Source: Dipteris shenzhenensis
Taxonomy: Eukaryota > Polypodiophyta > Polypodiopsida > Gleicheniales
DNA length: 64,000 nucleotides
Direction: 5' to 3' (one strand)
NCBI GenBank assembly: GCA_047967505.1
Contig: CM106540.1
Shown here: positions 10,245-20,450 of the stretch, piece by piece
Position numbering within the stretch: the stretch's first letter is position 1
Layout: every line of letters begins with the position of its first letter
The notes under the pieces: model-generated
Told to the model about the DNA's origin: nothing
Databases searched by the model: none
The model's input: only the letters and a program-made list of their open reading frames with translations
Made by a program: the position numbers and the translations under genes

Positions 10245-11138
10245 CTATGAATGCACCAAATCAAGCTTTTTAAACTCTTTCTTTCCCCTTCTTTTATGGG
10301 CTGATTTAGTCTGCTTCCCATAGAGACAGTGCTCACAAAATTCAAAATCAGAGAAACTCAAATGCGGTACATAACCCAAACGGCATAAGAGTTTCATTCC
10401 ATTATGGCTCATGTGCCCCAAGCTGCAATGCCATAAAGAAGTGCTTGGCTGCTTGGTTATTGCAACAACATGATCAAATACCCCTGATACATGTAAGGGA
10501 TACAAAGTCCCACACTTGGCACCCCTGACCAAAAGCATAGAGCCCTTCTGAATTTTCCAACTCTGAAAGCCAAAAGTGCTGTGAAAACCAGCATCATCTA
10601 GTTGACCCACTGAAATAAGACTTTTGGTCAACTTAGGCACATGTCTCACATGTTTCAAAATAAATGCAGATCCATTTGCAAAAGAAAACTTTATGTCACC
10701 TACTCCCACTATGTCACATGCATAGTCATTTCCAAGATGCACACAATCTGTCTTTCCACTATCATAAGTGGAGAACCATTTCCTATGGGGAGTAACATGG
10801 AATGAAGCACCAAAATCCAAAATCCAATCCTAGGAATATGCATCATCTGAAGTGGTAAGCAACTCTGCATAAAAACTAGACATGAAGATAACGTCATTGT
10901 CACTATCATGTGTGACTGCATTGATCTCCTTGATCTTCACTTTTCCTTTGTCCTCCCTTGGACTCTCTTCCTTTTGATTTGCACCCCAATTTGCATTCTT
11001 TTTCTTATCCTTTTGCTCTCTTTTCAGCTTGTAGCAATCCTTTTTCATATGGCCCTTCTTGCCACAGTGGTAACACTCAATGTTCCGTGCCCTAGATTTG
11101 CTACTAAACTTTCCTCTTTTTTGGGACTTCCCCCCGTT
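10245..11138 (-). pseudogene. Ty1/Copia gag C-terminus, protease and pre-integrase relic
   Basis: On the minus strand a CCHC zinc knuckle (CYHCGKKGHMKKDC, about 11080-11037) is followed by a Lys-rich linker, then an in-frame TAG, then the protease. The protease active site reads DFGAS where D-S/T-G is expected (about 10815). A GAG-pre-integrase domain follows (SLWHCSLGHMSHNGMK, and a CEHCLYGKQ zinc-binding motif near 10310). Homology stops at about 10245, before the integrase core. This is the standard Copia order, but the element is truncated at both ends and carries a substituted catalytic motif. Confidence 0.9.
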
Positions 11139-11139
11139 G

Positions 11140-11897
11140 CAAGATACAGCGATGCTGCTTGCATTGTCTTCTACGAGGACTTAGTGTTTCAAATCATGGT
11201 GAATGTTTGCCAAGCATATGAAATAGGAAAGATATCCTTTGAGGCACCAGAGCACACTGCAACTTAGAGGAAAGAAATAATGAAACCGATGCCTATTGTT
11301 TGGTGGAGAGCATTAAAGTTTGTTCCAAATGCAATAACACAAGAAGTATGCAAGAAGATCCTCAGCAATGACTGCTTCTTTGGAAAGAAGAGCAAGCATA
11401 GCAACTTGGATGAATTGGTCACCCAAATGATTCAATGAGGCTGCTCTCTCAGCACTATTGTTTTTATTAAAATCTGATGATGAGTTAGCTGCTGGCAAGT
11501 CAATTGATGTGGATAAGAAGAAAGCACTTAGCCTAGGTCAACTCCTTGATAAGACATGCGCTAGAAAGTGGTTGGCTTCAATGGATGCAAATGCCACACC
11601 AACAAAGGATCTAAGAGCTAAAATGCCAAAGGTTGTTGAGATAGAATATATGGACATCAAGAAAAAGGCCTTGCAGTCCATTGCCCAAGGTAGAGCAATT
11701 GGTGGTTTAGATGATGGTTCTCCATTCAGCTTCTCCTATGATATCTTGCTATCAGAGAATGATACAAATTTTGCACACATCAATGGCATTGATACAGAGC
11801 ATTTCATAATAATGGAGTACAGAGCATTTCATAATAATGGAGTGGTGATGCTTGGGAGAAGCCCCATGTATTTTGATGAATTGCAAGACCTTGCAGT
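11140..11897 (+). pseudogene. Unidentified protein-coding sequence, 5' portion (split by retrotransposon)
   Basis: A continuous coding-like stretch runs to the 5' LTR at 11898. The clearest frame is 11437-11897, with charged, well-mixed composition and no low complexity (for example DKKKALSLGQLLDKTCARKW). Upstream of it the same protein seems to continue in other frames, with a TAG near 11265 and a TGA near 11436. After the LTR element the sequence resumes at 14802. I do not recognise the family; it could be a host gene fragment or an ORF carried by a larger transposon. Confidence 0.45.
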
Positions 11898-12183
11898 TGT
11901 TGGGATATCTCAAGGTGTATGCCTCAGGCACACCTTGGTTTCTATGTGTGAGTGCTAGAGGCACAGTTAGGTGCCCATAAGCACAGTTAGGTGGTGGTAA
12001 GCCACATAGGATGATTGAGAGAATCTAGGAGCAGATTGAGGAGATGATTGTGGAGCTCTGAAGTCATTAGTGATGTTAGTGAGCATGTAAGAGGTGCCTA
12101 CATAAGGACCTCACTCTTCTTCATTCTATATGCAAGTATTCTGAGTTTGTGTTCACTCTATTCTTCCTTTCAGTTTACCAACA
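11898..12183 (+). repeat. 5' LTR of the gag-only element
   Basis: 286 bp, TGTTGGGATATCTC at the left end and TTTACCAACA at the right. TACATAAGGA near 12100 is the best TATA-like candidate. The two LTRs align except for the 247-bp insertion in the other copy. Confidence 0.95.
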
Positions 12184-12196
12184 TGGTATCAGAGCC
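12184..12196 (+). other. Primer binding site (initiator tRNA-Met)
   Basis: TGGTATCAGAGCC begins immediately after the LTR. This is the classic plant Copia primer site, complementary to the 3' end of initiator tRNA-Met. Confidence 0.95.
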
Positions 12197-13038
12197 ATTT
12201 AATCCCCCTTGATCCCATTTCTGCCACATCATCATCTTCTTCTCCATCTTCTTCTTCACCATCTCTTCCTCTTCTTCCCAAATCTTGCTTAAGACGGTTC
12301 TCCTCCGTTTCTCTGCCATTCTCCATCCCCTTTCTGCTGGAGATATATCTCAAAGGAGCGAACCCTTGGCTACAAGGAATTAACGTATCATTGCCTCTTC
12401 TCGATGACATTGCACGAAAATCGGCGACTCTCTTTCCTGCATTTTCTCTGAGACTGCTCCATGCTTCTCTAATTCCTTTCAGAGGGAGCTTCTCCATACC
12501 TTGAGCTATCCTGTGCTATAATTTGAGCAGCAATGGCTACATATTCAAGCTAAAAATAGAGAAAAACTAGTCAAAAATGAAGAGGCAAGCTATGGCGCTC
12601 TGACGTGGATTTGCACCCCTTCTCCTCAATGGACCTTCTGTGGTACATGAGCTTTCTTTTGCCTCAAAAACCCCTTTTTTCTTTGCTTTGGAGAGTGAGA
12701 TACAAGCCCTCCAAGTTCAGTCCTTTTTTTTTTATAGTTTTGACAAGGTTTTGAAAGTGATGCTACATAAGATGCTACTTTAGTATTTCTGAGTTTTTGA
12801 AGTTTTCAATAGCATCAGTACAACATGGCTTCAGCTTTGCTTTGATTTGCTATACCTGGTTTTGACTGGAAAGCTTTCATTTAGCCACCTCTATGAAGCA
12901 TATAAGTGAAAGCATCATTGATTGAAATTTGGTCACAAGTCCTTGCTACATTAAATGCTTATATTTTGAAGCCTTTCAGTTGTTATTCTAGCCTTGTAAG
13001 AGAGAAGACATTGCCCAATACTTGGGTTAGACCCTCTC

Positions 13039-13881
13039 ATGGCTACCATATTGAATATAGATAAGTTCAATGGTAAGGGCTTCCACACATGGTAGATGAA
13101 GGTGAAATTTGCATTGATGAGGGAAAACCTCTCGGGACTTGTCAAACCAACTTCAACTTCTTCTTCTATAGCCTCTAATGCTGGAGAATCCTCAGCTTTG
13201 ACATGCCCGGCAAGGGATCCCGCTAGAGAGGAGAAAGCATATGGTATCATTGCTCTTGCTTTAGGAGATGATTATATTAATCACATCTTTGACTTAGAGT
13301 CTCCTTCAGAATCTTGGCAGAAGCTTGACATGATTTTTGGTGCTAGCTCTCACATCTCAAAATTATCACTTAAAATTTCTTTCTTTGAATTAAAGATGGT
13401 TAGTGGCACTCCTTTGGCTGCCCATGTCAATTACATGTGGAGTCTTATGACTCAACTTGCTTCTATCAACTCTCCTATCACTACAGATGATGCTATGGCA
13501 GTGTTGCTTAAGAGTATGCATGAAGATTATGATCATATTGTTACCACTTTGAAAAATCTTCCTAATCCTAATCTTGAAGGTATTATCTCTGCTCTCCAAG
13601 AAGAAGAAAGGCACATGGAGCTCAGGAAAGGCAATGGCATAGCTTACGCCATAAAAATCCATAAGGGCAAGTTTTCACCTTGCAATCATTGTGGGAAGAC
13701 AAATCACCTCTCAAAAGACTGCTTCAAAATCAATCCATGCAAACACTGTGGCAAAAACAATCATCATGAGAAGTTTTGTAGACCCAAAAAGGAAGCAACT
13801 TCAAAGACAGAAAATGCCAATCTACTTTCAGTTGATGTGCCTCCAAAAGATGAGGCATCCTTTGAAGATTATGCTTTTTAA
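13039..13881 (+). CDS. Copia-type Gag with two CCHC zinc knuckles
   Basis: Structural protein of the gag-only element. The natural start appears to be the ATG at 13039 (MATILNIDKFNGKGFHTW). A TAG at 13093-13095 interrupts the frame right after the tryptophan, where related Gags continue. The remaining 261 codons from 13096 are open. A UBN2-type Gag domain fills the middle (SWQKLDMIFG; LAAHVNYMWSLMTQLASI; EDYDHIVTTLKNLP). Two zinc knuckles follow: CNHCGKTNHLSKDC (about 13681) and CKHCGKNNHHEKFC (about 13738). The second is unusual, since Copia Gags commonly have one. No protease motif follows the knuckles, and a stop comes about 30 codons later. The amber codon would reduce product unless read through; the internal Met at 13096 could also start translation but would lose the N-terminus. 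Confidence 0.88.
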
Positions 13882-14249
13882 ATCATCTCTATGTATGCTC
13901 CAGATCTCTCTTTTTATGTTGAGTCAAGGTACTCAGCCTGGATAGTCCTCCAAAATGAATGAAATAAACTATTGTGTTTTGTGTGTTTTGTAAACACCTC
14001 TGGTCACTGTATGATGTAGGCCATGTGTATGTTTTTTTGCTCCATGGTATCTCCTGCAAACATTGTGTACATGTACATGCAGGGGAGACAACTATTGGAA
14101 GGTCTTTTGTATCCCTTTTGTTTACCTTACACCCATGGGAACCCTTGCTAGCTTGAGATCCTAGCCACTGATAGATCCATGACCACCATGAGATGGCATG
14201 AGACACCTTGTGCTAGCTGTATTCTTGACATAGCCTGAGGCATTCCCTT
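13882..14249 (+). other. Non-coding 3' internal region of the gag-only element
   Basis: This is where pol would lie in an autonomous element, but no protease, integrase or RT motif appears in any frame. It includes a polypurine tract at its end. Confidence 0.7.
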
Positions 14250-14260
14250 GAGGGGGGGTT
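14250..14260 (+). other. Polypurine tract
   Basis: GAGGGGGGG followed by TT, directly before the 3' LTR. It fits the second-strand primer of an LTR element. Confidence 0.8.
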
Positions 14261-14801
14261 TGTTGGGATATCTCAAGGTGTATGCCTCAGGCACACCTTG
14301 GTTTATATGTGTGAGTGCTAGACTCGGGGGGGTCACTCATCATATGTAACCCTATCACGTGAGTTCAACAGAAGGATATTTTTTATTCCTAAAATTTACA
14401 GAAATAAATATACATAAGGGACTATTTAAAATAGTTTTCGAAAAAATTTACAGATTTGTATAAAAAAGGGGTACATTTTATTAATGAAAAAATCTACAGA
14501 TAAGGGATTTTAAATATAGGCCTTGAACGCACGTGATATAGAGGGTTTATACATAGTGACCCCCCCGAGGTGCTAGAGGCACAGTTTGGTGCCCATAAGC
14601 ATAGTTAGGTGGTGGTAAGCCACATAGGATGATTGAGAGAATCTAGGAGCAGATTGAGGAGATGATTGTGGAGCTCTGAAGTCATCAGTGATGTCAGTGA
14701 GCATGTAAGAGGTGCCTACATAAGGACCTCACTCTTCTTCATTCTATATGCAAGTATTCTGAGTTTGTGTTCACTCTATTCTTCCTTTCAGTTTACCAAC
14801 A
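14261..14801 (+). repeat. 3' LTR of the gag-only element, carrying a MITE
   Basis: It matches the 5' LTR on both sides of a 247-bp insertion. The LTR part is 14261-14322 plus 14578-14801, with 14570-14577 being the duplicated target. Confidence 0.93.
14323..14569. mobile_element. MITE with 8-bp target duplication
   Basis: The ends are perfect inverted repeats of CTCGGGGGGGTCACT. Inverted homology continues imperfectly to about 45 bp on each side, including ATCACGTG and TTGAAC/GTTCAA. The target GTGCTAGA is duplicated exactly at 14315-14322 and 14570-14577. The empty site is preserved in the 5' LTR (near 11950), which proves the insertion. An 8-bp duplication suggests the hAT or a related superfamily, but the G-run terminus is not the usual hAT CA/TA start. 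The interior is AT-rich and non-coding. Confidence 0.95.
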
Positions 14802-15740
14802 ACAGTGTCACAGATAGTTGAACTTGTGCGGTTTATCATAGAAGGTCCTATGGCAGATAAGAAAAGATCAATATTGGTCCTTGTGATAGAATCACAAAGG
14901 GATGCCTTTTATGCGAGTTTGACATCTGTATTTGGGTATTTACTTTCAAAAGTTTACCATGGTATAGTCCTACGTAATCATATGACTGTCTTGGAAGGCA
15001 CTGCTATTCAAGTCTTGCAGCCTTTCTTGATGTGTTTCTTATCTAGGGGCGATGGCAATCTAATCGAAATTCCTTTAAGGACTCTCGAGCTTCATTACTT
15101 TGAGAACAATAAGGTTAAGCATGATGCAGCAACGGTGGATTATAGAAAGTCGATGGATCCTGATGTGATACTAGAGATGACAAAGAATTTACTGAATGAT
15201 GGGTGGGAAGTACCATTGTATCGAATGGGTTTCACTGCTGAGAAATTGCTACGCCAAGGTAGAAATGTAAATGTCATTGATACCCCCTATCAGATTGAGT
15301 TCTTTGACACATATTATAGTTGCACTACCAGGGTACTGAGGAAAATGTCAAAGAAGAGGGTAGTGAGGAAAATGTCGAAGAAGAGGGTAGTGAGTCTGAG
15401 GGTGATGATTCTAGCTCAGGTGATGATGAGGATGAAAGCACTGCATCCAATGACTTACAGCAAGAAGAAATCTACACAAAGAATAAGGGTGATCAATTGT
15501 CAACTAGAGTCAAGAAGGTTCCACTCATCATACGGGAAGGCCCACAGTAGCAAGAAGTAGTAGTACAACACGTTGTGGGAAAAGGTAAGGCTAAAGAGGT
15601 GGAAGCACTTCCCTTGAAATTAAAAGTGAGGAAGGCACCCTTGATCTTGGGTGAAGGACATGCAAGTGGATCAAGCAAGGAAGCCTTACCCAAAGAAGGT
15701 ATGGATGAGGCAAAGCATGACCAGGAGGAGTTACCATGAG
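14802..15740 (+). pseudogene. Unidentified protein-coding sequence, 3' portion
   Basis: This continues the coding-like sequence interrupted at 11898. About 170 codons of well-mixed, globular-looking protein run from 14805 (VELVRFIIEGPM; FLSRGDGNLIEIPLRTLELHYF; NDGWEVPLYRMGF). Near 15320 the likely original frame shifts to one encoding an acidic, Ser-rich tail with a 27-bp tandem duplication (EENVKEEGS repeated). A basic segment with the repeated motif V(R/K)KxPLI follows to about 15680, with scattered stops. No known domain recognised. Expected intact length, counting both sides of the retrotransposon, is more than 450 residues. Confidence 0.45.
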
Positions 15741-16135
15741 GCATAGATGGTTCTTCAACCATGACCTTACAGACTCCAGAGTAGCATACTAGTCAGGAAT
15801 CTAGTAACTAGGATCCTACTCACCAGGAACTTGGTCATGAGACTCTAGAGCAGCCTACTAGTAGTCAGGTGCTTGGAATTGAAGAGCAAACTACTAGACA
15901 GGACGATACTAGCCAGACCCTACTACTGAGACTCCAATCTTAGAAGCCTATTAGTTAGGACCCTAGTAGTCAAGGGCACATTGAGGACATTGGTATTGTC
16001 TTAGAGCAACCTATTAGTCAGGACCCTAGTAGTCAAGGGCTTGGCATTGAGAACATTGGTACTGAGGAACATGATAGGGCTGACGGCTTTGTAATCACAA
16101 GTTTTGAACTTCTATGTAAAGCGAATATCTAATAA
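15741..16135 (+). repeat. Degenerate Gln/Ser/Thr-rich repeat following the unidentified ORF
   Basis: The words ACTAGTCAGGA, GAGCAACCTA and CCTAGTAGTCAAGGGC recur every 30-90 bases. CCTAGTAGTCAAGGGC is nearly identical at 15960 and 16025. In one frame they encode TSQ- and QDPSSQG-like repeats, broken by stops. It looks like the decayed low-complexity tail of the preceding protein. Confidence 0.5.
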
Positions 16136-16329
16136 AAAGTTAACTACTTTTTTGATTTCTTTACTCTCATATTGTGTATAAAGATTGTTTATGAGTTCCA
16201 TTTTATACTTAATGGTGTATTTTAAAACTTTATGTCAATGTATTTTTATAGTTAAGGGTGTTTTTTAATACGAAGTGAGGTGTATATGTACACCACTTAC
16301 ACATAAAAGAATTAATGTACACTACCTTT

Positions 16330-16735
16330 CTAAGGGGTTTATGTACACCACCTTTCTAAAAGAAATGGTCATAAAGGTGTGTATGCACACCACTTATACA
16401 TAAAGGTGTTTATATATGCCACCTTTTGAAGAGAATTGGTCATCTATTGATGTTCTTAGGCGATAGTAGCTCAATTCATATGAGAAGTTATGAAGATGTT
16501 TATGTAGATCACCTTTGTAAGAGATTTTGTTATGCATTGATGTTCTTAGTACGTAAACGTAGGTCAATATGTACACCACCTTTCAAAGAGAATTGGTGAT
16601 GTATTGATGTTCTTGTAATAGTAGCTCAATGTAAACATTGAAAAGTTTTTGAATGAAGGCCAATACATGTACACCACCTTTCAAAGAGAATCGGTAATGT
16701 ATTGATGTTCTTAGGTAATAGTAGCCCAATGTACT
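16330..16735 (+). repeat. Tandem repeat, four degenerate copies, about 64-99 bp
   Basis: Units near 16420, 16510, 16573 and 16672 each read CACC(A)CCTTT..AAGAGA, then TATTGATGTTCTTAG, then TAGTAGCTCAAT. Indels in the spacer change the period. A related but shorter motif (GTACACCACCTTTCTAA) occurs just upstream. Non-coding. Confidence 0.75.
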
Positions 16736-16985
16736 CGCAAATACTTTAATAGCAAGATTTTCATGATCACATTAAGCAGTAGAAGAGTATACTATCTATC
16801 CTTAGTAAGATATGCATCATAAGAAGTATGTACTTAATCACACTAAATCTTTTGTTTTGAATTGTCAAATCTAGTTCAAAAAACAACATTAGTAGTATAT
16901 TCAAAATTTTTGGATTGTTTTTTAGTCAATTTCTCAAATTGGACTTTACACAAGTCCAAAAATTTTTAATAGTGTGTTGTGGGTA

Positions 16986-17600
16986 CTATGGTGGCTGAGA
17001 GACACAGTTTTTGCTCGATAGCCTGATCGTTTCATCTTTTACTCTTAGGGCCATGGCTTCCACTCTGTCCTCGGTGGTGAGATCTTTGTGGGAAGTGCTT
17101 CCCTTCTTTGAAGATTTCTTGTCACATTGACTTGATTTATAGCCATCATTGTCGTTGTTAGAATCGGTCATGCCTTCCTCAATGTCGATTGCAGCTTCAT
17201 GAGCGTCGTTGAAATGTGCAAAGCTGCTGACTCGGGGATCACACTTTGCTATTAATCTTTTCATTCTTCCCAAGTATGTTCTGACCTTTTCTTTCTTGCG
17301 CATATCTATATTGCCTAGTTGTAATGCGGGGTCATCTTGCAGCCTTTCTATTTGGAATCTTCTTTTGAACTGGTCAGATAGTAGTGCCCATGTGGCTCTT
17401 TCCTCTACGAGAAGGTTGAGGTACCATTCCGAAGCCTCATCAGTTAGGACCATTGGGAACCAAGCGGCTTTGGTTTCATTTGACTGGTTGCCTCTAGCAT
17501 AACATGCTGCATTGAAGAGTTGAAGGAACCTGGCAGACCATTGTACTTTGGCATTTCCAATTTACCAAAGTGTCGTCTGCCATTGTTGTTGTTAAGGTTG
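16986..17600 (-). pseudogene. Ty3/Gypsy gag relic
   Basis: On the minus strand from about 17520, MVLTDEASEWYLNLL is followed by WALLSDQFKRRFQ and a later RTYLGRMKRLIAKCDP. This is the core of the retrotransposon Gag (capsid) domain. A Lys/Ser-rich linker follows, and the frame ends at 16986 without a zinc knuckle. Upstream codons near 17540-17580 (KLEMPKYNG-like) are in another frame. It is a truncated gag with no pol beside it. Confidence 0.75.
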
Positions 17601-19290
17601 CGTTGTTCTTTAAGGTGTTCTAAAGGATTTTGATCGTCGGTACCTAGTGCTTATTCAATTGTTATTTCCTCCATGTTGTTGGTTGATGATGAGAGGTTGA
17701 ATTCTTAAAGAGCATTGAGGGATGAAGAAAGATCGTGAAAGTATGCAGGGCTTAGTCTTCGTCTAGATTTGAGGTGCATAAACAGGTCCTATTTGTGACT
17801 TTTAGGTGGGTGCTGTTATGGATAAATTTGACCAAAGTAAAAAGGCATAAATATGAGTGTATGCTTGTATGTGTGGCAATAGTATAATAAAATATGGAGT
17901 GCATAGGGCCCAGGGTTGAGGTGGCAAGGCATGACTATGTGCCACCCTTCCACGCAAGAGGACCCATAAGGTGTGTTGTACATAATCCATGGTAGTAATA
18001 TTATAAAATGTTAAGGTGGCATGGCCTCCATGTGCCACCCCTCCACCTAGGCAGTCCCATGCCTGCATTTAGTGAGATATGGCCCAAAGTCCATGGGAGA
18101 AGTAATATAAAATAGGTGGAGATGGATATTATATTGGGTTATTCCATCCATGTAGGATAGACCCATGTGGGGGAGGTAAAGAAGGTCTAAAAGTGCAAGT
18201 TAAATAATGGGGAAAGTAGGATGAGGTGGCAAGATTCCTTGTGCCAACCCTCCACTTGTCCTCCTAGATGTTTGAACGTATTATAAAATTGGGAAGAGAC
18301 CAAGGGAGTATCATAGACTTGGGATATGGGAGTTGATATATGTGGAAAAATGTGGCCAAGCATTATTGCACATAATTGAGAGTGCTAACCGCCTAGCCCA
18401 CATGGGAGACTCTTCCACACACACCATGCATGTGGGAGGATGCATTTATTAGGAGAGACCCTCTCTCTTGGCTATAAAAGGAGGGAGCTATTCCTTGATG
18501 GGACATGCTCGTTCTTGTAAAGCCACCTAGCTAGTACTTTGATATTTCTCCGCATCCTTCCTTTCAAATAAAGCATGACCCTCTTCCCTTGATGTCTCCA
18601 TGTCTACATTCCTCCTCCACCCATGTACATACTCCTATTTCCCCTCTCCCTCTCCCCTTGTGCCATAGTCTCCCTCTTCTTTCCCTCCCCTCTTAATCCC
18701 TTTTCCCCACCCATGTTAATGCTCCTCCCCTCACGTTCCCTATTCCTCTATGGCCCTAGCATCGCCATATCTATCCTCTAGCCTCTTGTCTTGATTTCTT
18801 TTCCGGCTAATAGAAATGGTGTGGCTGTTGGGATCGAAATCTCCACGGCTAGTGGTGTAAAATCTATCACTCCTACGACTGGGTGCGGCTCTGTGGCCTC
18901 TTCCATGCGTAGTTCTCTACTTTTGCACCTCCAAACTATGTGCCTTCCTTGTCTCTACAGCTACAAAACCTCCCTGCTTCTGCGCTTCTAGTCTGCCTGC
19001 TTTCTGCTCATGGTTCCTATGTGTATTCTGGCTAGCAAATCTTCTGCTCGTACCGGTTGCATCTGTAGAATTGCAACATCTATGCTCCCTCTGAGTTCCC
19101 GTGCATCCATTTGTACCTAATCAACCTTTTGTGCCTCATTTTGAGCTTCAAGTTGTAATTCTTTTTGGTCTAAAGATAAACTATCAACAAAGGATTGCAA
19201 GTTTATTTGGTGCTGAACGTCTTGCTCAAGTATTGAATTCTCCCCACCCTCTCCTTCTACCTATCTTGGACTACCAAGAAATTTGGGATG
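17601..19290. other. Intergenic; LTR-like sequence with TATA box
   Basis: Degenerate direct repeats of GTGCCACCC-TCCAC occur at 17940, 18035 and 18240. A good TATA box, GGCTATAAAAGGAGGG, lies at 18470-18485. It is followed by C/T-rich sequence to about 18800. Together these resemble the U3 and promoter of a plus-strand LTR beginning near 17813 (TGTTATGG), but no partner LTR was found. Confidence 0.35.
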
Positions 19291-19303
19291 TCCGGATATT
19301 AGT

Positions 19304-19710
19304 CTTGGTGTGATGACATCTTGGCTCCTCCAATTTGACGGCGCATACAAACCTTCGACCAAGGCTACTGGTGTGCATGTGAAGCTCACTTTACCAGGGG
19401 GTGAGGTGTATTGTTATAGCAAGTCTACACCAGCAAGTACTTGCAACCAAGCTGAGTACTCGGCACTCATTTTTGGGCTACAAAAGGTGCAAGAACATCG
19501 CATCAAGCAACTTGAGGTGCAAGGAGATTCTCAACTCGTGTGTGAACAAGTTAGTGGAAGGTGGATGGTGTGGAGCAGAGGCTTGGTTCCATGACATCAA
19601 CAAGCATTGGAATTGTGCCAACAATTTGAAGAGGTAAAAATTCATCATATCCCTCGAGCTCAAAATATAGTTGTTGATTTCTTGGCACGTGAAGCTTGTA
19701 CTTCAATAAC
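19304..19710 (+). pseudogene. RNase H (RVT_3-type) domain of a retroelement
   Basis: Ribonuclease H-like fold of the plant RVT_3 type. LLQFDGAYKPSTKATG gives the first catalytic Asp, CNQAEYSALIFGL the Glu and VQGDSQLVCEQVSG the next Asp. After a frameshift near 19560, FEEVKIHHIPRAQN with VVDFLAREA supplies the final motif with its Asp. No RT or integrase is adjacent. It could come from a Gypsy element with a second RNase H, or from an RNase H-like gene fragment. The next open frame carries a CCHC knuckle. Confidence 0.75.
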
Positions 19711-19721
19711 GCATGACGTGA

Positions 19722-19913
19722 GTGGAAGCACCACCCCAACAAAGCGGCAAGCCACGAAGGAGGGTGATCATTTGTAAGGAATGCAAAGATTGTGGTCATC
19801 ATGAAACTAAGTGTTGGGCATATTTGATACAAGTTTACCGACTTCAGAAGATCATCAGAAAGGTCCTCAAGGACATTGCTCAAAAGAAGGATGCCAAACC
19901 GCACACCCCTTGA
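19722..19913 (+). CDS. Small ORF with a CCHC zinc knuckle
   Basis: 63 codons. Residues 18-31 (19773-19814) read CKECKDCGHHETKC, an exact C-x2-C-x4-H-x4-C knuckle. It is preceded by a basic Arg patch and followed by a Lys-rich helix-like stretch. It starts a few bases past the RNase H remnant, in a different frame, so it may once have been fused to it. A nucleic-acid-binding role is inferred from the motif alone. Confidence 0.45.
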   Translation: MEAPPQQSGKPRRRVIICKECKDCGHHETKCWAYLIQVYRLQKIIRKVLKDIAQKKDAKPHTP

Positions 19914-20032
19914 AGAAATAGCATGGCGATTACAAGAACTGGAAGAAGCTGAAGGTGATGTGCAAGCTCTCTAACTGTTGACATTTGTCATGGCATTCTT
20001 GTTTGCCTTGATGAACAACCTCATGCAATGCC

Positions 20033-20242
20033 ATGTCTCTAACCCTCACTTGTAAAGATGGATGCGATATCATGAGGGTTGGTCCTTTTAAGATTGTCTA
20101 TGAGCTATTTTATGATGAAGATTCTTCCTGTGTAGTATTTCACAATACACCAGTCACACCCTACCCTGCCTATGTGTGCTTTGTGGATGCATCTTCACCT
20201 GATTTTCAGTTCAAGCTACCTCTTTCCATTGTTTTCCAATAG
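20033..20242 (+). CDS. Unidentified 69-codon ORF
   Basis: Open frame with mixed composition (Cys, Tyr, Phe and Asp throughout) lying between the knuckle ORF and the gag-like fragment, same strand. No recognisable domain. It may be part of the same element, but support is only its position. Confidence 0.2.
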   Translation: MSLTLTCKDGCDIMRVGPFKIVYELFYDEDSSCVVFHNTPVTPYPAYVCFVDASSPDFQFKLPLSIVFQ

Positions 20243-20283
20243 ATAAGCCTCATTTCAACTCTCTCTTTTCCATTTTTCAAGCA

Positions 20284-20450
20284 TGGCTGACATTCCCGTG
20301 TTCTATGGATGGGTTGAAGAAAATCTAAATGAGTATCTTGTGGCCTTCAAGCGCCGTTGTGTTTCTCTCAACTTTCTTAAATAGGAAACTTTGATGACCC
20401 TAAGAGGCTTGCTTGTACATTACATTTCTTGTGAGCATAATTTCTCATAC
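20284..20450 (+). pseudogene. Gag-like fragment
   Basis: Starts ATGGCTGACATTCC and reads MADIPVFYGWVEENLNEYLV followed by AFKRRCVSLNF, then an in-frame TAG and a short L-rich continuation. The spacing of F-x-G, the acidic pair, the aromatic-Leu and the F-x-R-R resembles the start of the Gypsy Gag capsid region. It is short and degraded, so the assignment is tentative. Confidence 0.4.

Larger units (their letters stand above)
11898..14801 (+). mobile_element. Gag-only LTR retrotransposon (TR-GAG type, Copia-related)
   Basis: This is a complete element. The 5' LTR is 11898-12183 and the primer site complementary to initiator tRNA-Met is at 12184. A leader of about 850 bp precedes gag (13039-13881). 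A G-rich polypurine tract is at 14250-14258, and the 3' LTR is 14261-14801, enlarged by a MITE. The LTRs begin TGTTGGG and end CCAACA. The flanks are GCAGT on the left and ACAGT on the right, a target duplication with one mismatch. Only about 370 bp separate the gag stop from the polypurine tract, so protease, integrase and RT are absent. Such elements need enzymes from another element in trans. By eye the LTRs differ at about five of 286 positions, so insertion is fairly recent. Confidence 0.92.

Noticed and set aside
14323-14569. CACTA-type transposon
   Set aside because: The ends are CTCGGGGG rather than CACTA, and the target duplication is 8 bp, not 3 bp.
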